This document shows, one piece after another, positions 56,951 through 64,000 of a stretch of 64,000 nucleotides of DNA. The first letter of the stretch is position 1; each line of letters starts with the position of its first letter. Where the stretch lies: positions 14,178,110-14,242,109 of the forward strand of contig OU744452.1 of assembly GCA_916610825.1 (NCBI GenBank), in the 5' to 3' direction. The DNA is from Haliclystus octoradiatus. Lineage: Eukaryota > Cnidaria > Staurozoa > Stauromedusae > Haliclystidae. The position numbers were made by a program, and so were the translations under genes. A model generated the notes under the pieces. That model was not told the DNA's origin and made no database searches. It worked only from the letters and a program-made list of their open reading frames with translations.

Positions 56951-59900
56951 TTAACAAAAATTAAAGTAAGGGTTACGATCCAGAAAAACATGCTGAGTGG
57001 TCAAAGGTCCAATTGTGTTCAAGCATTTTGGCAGAGTTGCAGCTTCGAAGAAATACTGTATAAAGAAGAAAAGCATGTGACAAAAGTCAGATAATGTATT
57101 TGCAAAATTTGGAAAGTATCACAACATAACATCAAGGTAACTCTTAGCTGTAACTTCTGGCTGTATAGACATTGCATGACCAGCTGTACTCAGGGTCAGC
57201 AGATGATGTAGATGATGATGAAATTAATCATATTCATTGAAGGGAATTAATTATTATATAAGGCACCACTTATTTGTATAAAAGTTAACCGGAACTGTTG
57301 CCGTATTGTATAAGCGTATCATGTAACTATAACACCATCGATTACATGTATATTCTTTTTTTAAATTAATTATTTTATTCGAAATAAAGATACTTAAATG
57401 ATGTATACTCAGAGATAACATACAAATGGTTGATCAACAAAGTTAATGACATTATTTGTCAGCATTCCAATATGAATTATCCACTATGATATCTAGTATT
57501 ATATAGGATATATTCCGGATAAACTTTTGGCGTCTAAAATTCCGAAACGAGGAGGTCAGTACAGGTTTCAGAGCAAAGAGGCTTTTCCCAATGCACAGAA
57601 GTGATGCGCAACGAGAAAGCTGTGTACCAGTACTAAATCCAAGCCTCCCTTACGATAAATTGTAGCCATGGATATATGCATCAGCCGTCACTCTTTTCCT
57701 AATTTTGAGCTATGGAACAACATGCCATTAGTGTATTCCCCCTCACTATCCGATCTCGGTAAAGATCTCACTACTATCGAGAGTCAGACTTAGATTAATA
57801 TTAGATAGTTGAAGCTTATTGTTAACATGTTTTACAATTCAAAAACATTTTGATACACAATAGTATACATCTGTAAAATTGGTTGAAAAATAAATAGTGC
57901 GGGAATTTACCTTGAATTTACTTGGTGTGGGGTGTTCAACTCTATCACTTTTTATATCACCCCCTGTAGCCCATCCAAATCCATTCAATACACCACCATT
58001 ATAAAGCAAAAAGACGGGGAAGAAATCATCACAATTTAGATCATTAGAGATATCATACCAGTAATGTTGGCCTAAATGCGGAAAGGAAAAGAATTCAATT
58101 CAATGTGACATAGACTATTTACTCTGGTTTTGAAATATTTCTATAAGTAAGATATGTCTGATCAGATGAAAAAGAGAAATACAATATTCGTATTCATCCT
58201 TGTTTTAACATGATTCTTTGAAGTATGAGCGAAAGCAAAATCCCCCTCCCTTACAAGAATTCCTGAGAAACTGAACGAGGCATTTGAACGAACCGAACTT
58301 TTAAGGCCAGCAATTTTCCTTCATGATGTCCAACTGCGTCTTGGTAAGATATTCAACTATACCAACTGCTATCTAATAGAGGAGGTTTTTTGATCACATT
58401 TGATAAAAAGTGCACAAACTTTTCTCAAAGAGTTGTTGTATTTAAAGATGAGATCCTTGTATCATCATATACTGATGGATGGTCTATATAACCATGTCAT
58501 TCCTACCCTTGAAAAAACGATTTAGGAGTTCATGAACTGCACATGGACAGTTGATGAAAATTTGGAGCCATTTAATGTTCATGAACTGTTCATTAACTGT
58601 TCATGAACTGTTCATGAACTCCTGAACTGTTTTTCGCAGGGGTACTATTGTGCTAATTTTACATTATTTTCAACTTTTTATTATTTTTCAGCAAATATAA
58701 ACAATTGCTCCTATTCGTACTTACCCATCGACCAAAAGCACTTTCCAGATACCCATTTTGTACCAGCGAGGTCCTTTTCGTCATGAGGAATAACCATTGT
58801 TGTTTGCCAAGTATCACCTACTTGAATCATCAAATCATCACCAATGTAATTAGGATCTCTTGCTGGTGCAGAACAAATTGTGTTTGGATCAATGAAATAG
58901 GCTGTCAAATGAAGGAGACCATTGTCTTTAACAAAAGGTGGAAAACGATTCAATGCCACTTTTGTTCCTTCGGGTACCTGTTGAAAATGTAAAACATCTA
59001 TATATAATATATACATATTAGATATTATCTAATAGCAAAAACTAGTGTTCGATATCATTTGACAGAGCTAAATATAATAAAAGGAATCAAAGACGACACA
59101 TTCACAATTATGAATATTTCACAGTATACAGTTTAATCCGGCAATAACGGTATGCTAGGGAGACAAATCATTTTATCTATTTTGGCAGAATCCGTTGTTA
59201 GCGGTAAATATTTAGCAAAGCTTGACTGTAAACTACTCGGTATTAGGTTTTTTACTGTTAAAATACTGTTAAAGTCGGAGCCGTTATTGCCGGATTTTAC
59301 TGTATTTTACAGTGTTATTGATCGAAGGCGAGATGAATATCGGCAGATAGTGACCAAGCTTGAGAATTAACCGCTGTTCGACTAATCGAATGGCTAGATT
59401 TTCGTATAGACCTGTTAGTCGATAACTAAGACCCTAAAGAGATCATTCTGGGAGAATAATTTTCTTGATTCCAGATAAAATTTGTTAAGCAAAATTAGCT
59501 TGCTGTCTAATAAATAGATCGGGCATCCGATTCCACTGGCTCGTAACTGCCCTGGCTTTTTTGTGCTGGAGTTTCTGGAGAAATTTACAGAGTATGCAAT
59601 CCACCGGCAGAAACTAAATCTGACTGACTTTCTCAAGGGCCTTATGTATACCTCATTCCTTTCTATGCTATTTTGATCTATCACAGTGCGTTAGGCAGCT
59701 TTTTCCTAGCTCTGATATTACATTTATATATATTCTTTGTTAATATTTTTACTTCAGCTTCATTATCATGACCCGAAAAACATCATGTATATTTTATATT
59801 TATTCTTGGTGTAGCTATTTATACTTGTAATTATTCGCCCGACATGAACGAACAGCACTGCTCAAGTTGGCATAAGAATTGAAATGAAACATTTGATAGT

Positions 59901-62811
59901 GTATTGCATGAATATATCGCTCAATAACTTGTTCAAGATTGAAATGATTCGAATTGAAATCCAACTTGTTAAGAATTTATCCCTTCAAGTATGTTATGAA
60001 GCGTTAGATTAAAGATGGGTTTACTTCTAGCCATCCGAGCGTAGTGATTTTCGTATCGGTTTAGGCATTTGAATTACGCTATACCAAAGTAATCCAGTAT
60101 TCTAGGTTTTCTAGCCGGACAAAATCTACTCTGTGACGAACATGGCGTAAAAATTGATCCTGTGTGAATTATTGAACGCGAGGTGATTCGATCTGTGTAT
60201 TCGTATAATTTTTAGTCTGATGGTGCAATGCTTATCTATAGTAAGAATTCTATCCGGCATAGTTGAAATCCCACCTTATAGTACACACGGTTTTGAAGGA
60301 AATTTATAAAAAGTATACTTACAGCAAACTGTACACCAGCAATCATACCATTTGAATCAAAGAGCAGATATAGAGATGGATCATTATTCAAAACATAACG
60401 GTTACCACGGAAATGGGATGATGCTGAATGTAGAATAGATGAAAAAATATGTTAAATATCAAGACTTAATACCTTACTCATCTATAGAATACCGGAAATT
60501 GTTATTAAACTACTATGAATCTTATCTCATTTTAGTATTTCATTTCATGTCATAAAGGTAATTGAGACGGTAACGCCCTGCTGAAGGTACCCGTATTACT
60601 CCTCTATTTCTAGATTATTTTCGTTTAGTTCAATGATCTTAAATGGTCTGTATTGATCTCAGCGAAACTGCAGATCAATTTTAATAAGATAGGCCTCGAT
60701 TGTCAATACGTAACGATGCGCCGCAGTAAATCACAATGCAAATTCCGTCTGGACCATTCCACCCGCCTTCCTTAGATGGTATTCCTTTGATGTTTAAGAT
60801 AAAGTCAAGGCTGAGTTGATCTTCGAGGGATTTGAACCACAGTCGAACAGATATGATCGGATCTGAAGTTCGGTTGATCTGCCATCTGAGCTTAACACCC
60901 ATTTCATGTCATGAATTATAAGCTTAATTGAGAATCTATAAATTTCATTTGGAAGATCAAGGTCGATATTTCTTTACTCGTACATTATCGAAATCTCTAT
61001 TGAGACTTATCTATGGCCTATATCAGCTACTGATGATACCATAAGGATCATGAGTATCGACAGCGGCAAGCAATGACAAGAAACACAACAATGATAGGTT
61101 ATTGGCTTTTAATTATCAACTGACCTGAACAATCAGATACTTTGGTCCATTTCTCTGACTCAGCATCTTTCACGGTACGTGGCATTCCATTGAACTTACC
61201 CCAAACAACTACGATAAAAAATTAACTGCATAATAAAAGCTTTCAAAATGTATTGGCAATTATGCAAAATGGTTTCCATTTTGATGGAAAATATGCATTG
61301 GTTATTAATGCTGATTTGCGCGTGGTTGCATGCCGTTCATGATTCACCCGAATAAATTGAGCCTTCTGCATGTCCAAAAAATTACATTTAAAATTGAGAG
61401 ACTTTCATAGCTCTCAGAATGCACTTGGGTTATATAGACAGTATCAGTAATACATTATTCGTGTAATAAACCATACCAATAAATTGGCAAAAATTTGTTT
61501 AGTATTTAAAGTGAAGCTGTCAAAAATATAAAAAGTTTTTTAGGATTCGCTGTGTGATTATAGATCTCACCTGATAGCTTTCTCCATTCAGGTAAGCCTC
61601 CTACCCCTAAAATGAAAAAAGTAGCATTTATCACAGGGATTTATCAAAACAATTGTATTTGTAACAGTAAATTATTATAAATTAAACAACGTTACGTTTG
61701 CATATTAGTAGCGATGCCTTGATCGGATAGAGGCAAACTAAATGTCGAAACGTTGCTCAACAAAATTTGATGCAAATTACTTTTGTAATGAAATAATGTT
61801 TCAGAAAAAACTTATTTTCCTGAAAAAATATTTTACAATCAGTTCAATTGATTTTATTCTTAATCTCAATTTATTGACATATTCATTTGATTTACAATTA
61901 ATAAATGTTGTATTTTATTATACTGACGTGAATCAAACATCAATTTTTATATTACAAAATTTAGAATAGAAATAAAATTTATTTGGAGATTCATGGAAAA
62001 AGTGTAAACTAAGATGAGTATCAGATTCTCCTATAGCTGTAATGCAGTTATCAACATTTTTGTTTACTTAGACTTTCACAGCTCCGTGTATATGCTCCAA
62101 CTATTTTTTTTTTCAAAAATAGATGATTGTACACCTTGGAGCGGTGAAGGTACACATGTAACGCAATTGAGAACTCAGCTAAACAAACACATATAATCGA
62201 CATGGCAATGTTCAAGAATATAGAGATTTTCGTTGGACATCATGAGATAATAAAGTAGTTCAACATTTCAATATCATTAATTGTCAAGAATATTTGACAG
62301 GAAACAGCAAAGCGATTTTACAGTTGAATTTGATGGGTTGTCTTTGTATTTCTGCTTTCGATTAATACTTCTTGTTAATTCAAACAGGCTGAGAGTTATA
62401 CGGCAAGAAAGGAGATAAATGAATATAAAACTAATCTCATAATTACACGATCATACTTAGTGATTTATGAATTTAAAATAACCTATTTACTAAAAAGATA
62501 CAGTTACAGTATGCATGCAGTACTTACATGTGTACCAAAAAAGTTCTTAGCTTATGTAATTATGGCGTAGGGATCGAATCAAATCTGGGCAGACGGGCAT
62601 CTAACATTTAATTTTGTACCATTTCTATTTCTTAAACTATTTCCTCATTCGGCCAACGTTCTCCAGCAGACCACGGCTGGCAACATATAAATAACATGGC
62701 CGATATATCATTTTCTTATACTAAGAAAATTTAACGTAAGAACTTACTTGCTGAATTACAGGCAGCGATGGACAAAACAGCAATAAGAAAAAGTGACAAG
62801 AAATTGGCCAT
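56951..62811 (-). CDS. Secreted protein of unknown function, 267 residues, complete seven-exon gene
   Basis: Exons on the minus strand: 62,811-62,748, 61,606-61,571, 61,208-61,125, 60,423-60,323, 58,977-58,725, 58,071-57,911 and 57,055-56,951. All have GT-AG borders and every phase fits. They total 804 nt including TAA. Residues 1-21 (MANFLSLFLIAVLSIAACNS-A) are a signal peptide. The mature part has no membrane segment and six cysteines (60, 130, 175, 193, 244, 267), an even number that suits disulfides. Landmarks: SSHFRGNRYV, SLYLLFDSNGMIAGVQ, LLHLTAYFIDP, AGTKWVSGKCFWSMGQHYWY, FFPVFLLYNGG and a final LPKCLN...FNFC. I recall similar uncharacterised secreted proteins across animals but no named domain or function. 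Lies in tandem upstream of RNF141, with MITEs in introns 3, 4 and 5. Confidence 0.88.
58506..58642. mobile_element. GTTCATGAAC-family MITE, compact intact copy
   Basis: 137 bp with ends CCCTTGAAAAAACGATTTAG and the inverse of CTGAACTGTTTTTCGCAGGGG, and TA on both sides (58,504-58,505 and 58,643-58,644). The whole body is TTCATGAACTG units, so it can fold almost completely on itself. In intron 5 of the secreted-protein gene, 83 bp from exon 5. Confidence 0.88.
59129..59302. mobile_element. MITE with CAGT..AATCCGGCAATAACGG ends, TA target duplication
   Basis: 22-bp inverted ends (CAGTTTAATCCGGCAATAAC... versus CAGTAAAATCCGGCAATAAC...) bound 174 bp. TA lies at 59,127-59,128 and 59,303-59,304. 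CAGT start and TA duplication suit pogo-type elements, but the ends differ from the 45.26 kb family. In intron 4 of the secreted-protein gene. Confidence 0.85.
59310..60320. other. Rest of intron 4 of the secreted-protein gene
   Basis: No exon seen. Near 59,830-59,890 a GACATGAACGAACAGCACTG...CTCAAGTTGG block is a weak match to the LINE 3' termini at 20.1 and 55.75 kb. Confidence 0.35.
60556..60900 (-). mobile_element. tRNA-derived SINE, copy with head
   Basis: Inverse of the copy at 9.59 kb: the minus strand starts GTTAAGCTCAGATGGCAGAT (A box) with B box GGTTCAAATCC (about 60,829-60,839). The body runs to GACGGTAACGCCCTGCTGAA at the far end. In intron 3 of the secreted-protein gene, about 130 bp upstream of exon 4. 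Confidence 0.85.
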
Positions 62812-62819
62812 TTTAAGGG

Positions 62820-64000
62820 ATTACAATATTTCAATAATAAAATTTCAACAGCAACAAATTTGCACTACGCCTGTTGGTTGGTCGACCGCGGATTGGAAGA
62901 ATAGATGAAATTACGAAAAATATAAACCTTTAACGAGCATTTGTTAGTTCATATATTTACACAGCTGCATTTAGGTAATCAAGTATTCGTGAAATCGGTA
63001 AAGCAAAAGTTCAATGTTCAAATTCAATGGTCTCCTTCTTCTTAAATTGCGTCAGCTATGTGTCAACTTGGGTTTTTTTTAACGAGCAACAAACCAACTG
63101 CGACTAGTGCGTTGTAGTTGTCATTTTCAAAGCAAACGGTTGATAGGAAAAGGAAATGAACTTGAATTGCACTTTAAATTGTTTTGAAAATGAATCAAAA
63201 GTCAAAATGTTTTGAATCATTGCTGTCTCAATGAAATGATATGTTGACATTTTACCGCAGTTAATACTATAGTTCTAATCTCAGATTTCAGACTTTTTGG
63301 TGGGATTTTCACTATGCATGTGTGACTGCACCAGCTTGTATTTACTTTTTATTACAACATTAAATCCGAGTCCTCCCTTCTTGTACATAGATAAGTTTTA
63401 ATTTATGCAAGAATAGTTTGTTAGTTTCAAATCAGTTAGACTCAGTTTACTTTGTTTTCAAGCCAAAAAATCTCTTGTTTTCAACAAAATTGGCTCGTTT
63501 TAAGTGAACGTTTATGCAATTTTGACTTACAAGATTTACTTCCTATTAATTTATTTATTTATAGAAATATGACTTCTTGAAGAGACCCAATTCATGGGAA
63601 ACGCCTTGTACGGATTTTATGATACAAAACAACGAGTGAATAAAATGTGTACAAAGCGATTAGCTTTGTATTACTATTTTTTTATTATTATTTTTTTTTT
63701 GGAACAGTTTAGTTTTAATTTAATTCAAATTCGTAAAAAAATTTGTAAAATTGACGTAACATAACTATATTGAATAAAAACAGATAAAGTAATTAAAATA
63801 ATAATTTATATTATTGCTTTTCAGCAATAAAATCTTTATATAAGGGTCCAAACGATTCATTTTATGGTAAATTATTCGCTAGATTTTAATTGGCTATATT
63901 GTTTTCTCGCATGCGGGAAAGCATCGTATAAGCAGCCTGATTGGTTATTTTCGCTTTTTACTGGCTATTTAAACGTGAAAAAACAGACGGAAAATATGTT
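62820..64000. other. Upstream flank of the secreted-protein gene; no gene seen
   Basis: Leader and promoter region on the minus strand are expected here. A TTATATTTTT block at about 62,917-62,926 and CCAATC at about 62,893 could be core elements but are weak. Beyond 63 kb no recognisable frame on either strand. Confidence 0.35.

Noticed and set aside
58705..58992. Plus-strand 95-codon frame
   Set aside because: Antisense shadow of exon 5 of the secreted-protein gene.

Overview
This window is AT-rich nuclear DNA from a multicellular animal, most likely a marine invertebrate. The evidence is short exons bounded by GT-AG introns, a Shaker-type potassium channel, an RNF141-type RING protein, a secreted apple/PAN-like protein beside a fibrinogen-domain exon, and many retrotransposons and small DNA transposons. 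The phylum cannot be fixed from this sequence alone.

Region by region. 0-7.1 kb: a Penelope-like retroelement end (minus), an unrecognised spliced-looking open frame at 788-1194 (plus), a (TAA)n array of about 700 bp, and a nearly full-length but frameshifted LINE (2.95-7.07 kb, minus) with a pentanucleotide 3' tail. 7-13 kb: minus-strand exons of a secreted apple/PAN-like and fibrinogen-domain gene, plus a tRNA-headed SINE. 13-34 kb: mostly gene-poor, holding a LINE 3' end, a phase-consistent three-exon model on the plus strand (23.8-24.2 kb), a decayed reverse transcriptase element with a zinc-finger relic and a nuclease-like C-terminus (24.7-27.7 kb, minus), a decayed endonuclease/RT LINE (31.3-33.25 kb, minus) and several nested inverted-repeat elements. 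34.9-36.4 kb: one intact intronless Kv1 (Shaker) channel gene, plus strand. 41.7-54.8 kb: a complete minus-strand RNF141 gene, rebuilt here from seven coding exons (two are microexons of 25 and 35 nt) into a 238-residue protein, with introns full of inverted-repeat transposons. 56.95-62.81 kb: a complete minus-strand seven-exon gene for a 267-residue secreted protein of unknown function. 62.8-64 kb: no recognisable gene.

The genes do not form an obvious pathway: a plasma-membrane channel, a probably membrane-anchored ubiquitin ligase, and one or two secreted proteins. RNF141 and the secreted-protein gene lie in tandem on the same strand about 2.2 kb apart. The most informative part of the window is its transposon stratigraphy. 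Several insertions can be read with target duplications, and in two cases the uninterrupted target can be inferred: a second copy of the host repeat at 31.76 kb, and a large palindrome in an RNF141 intron whose arm is restored when the element is removed.
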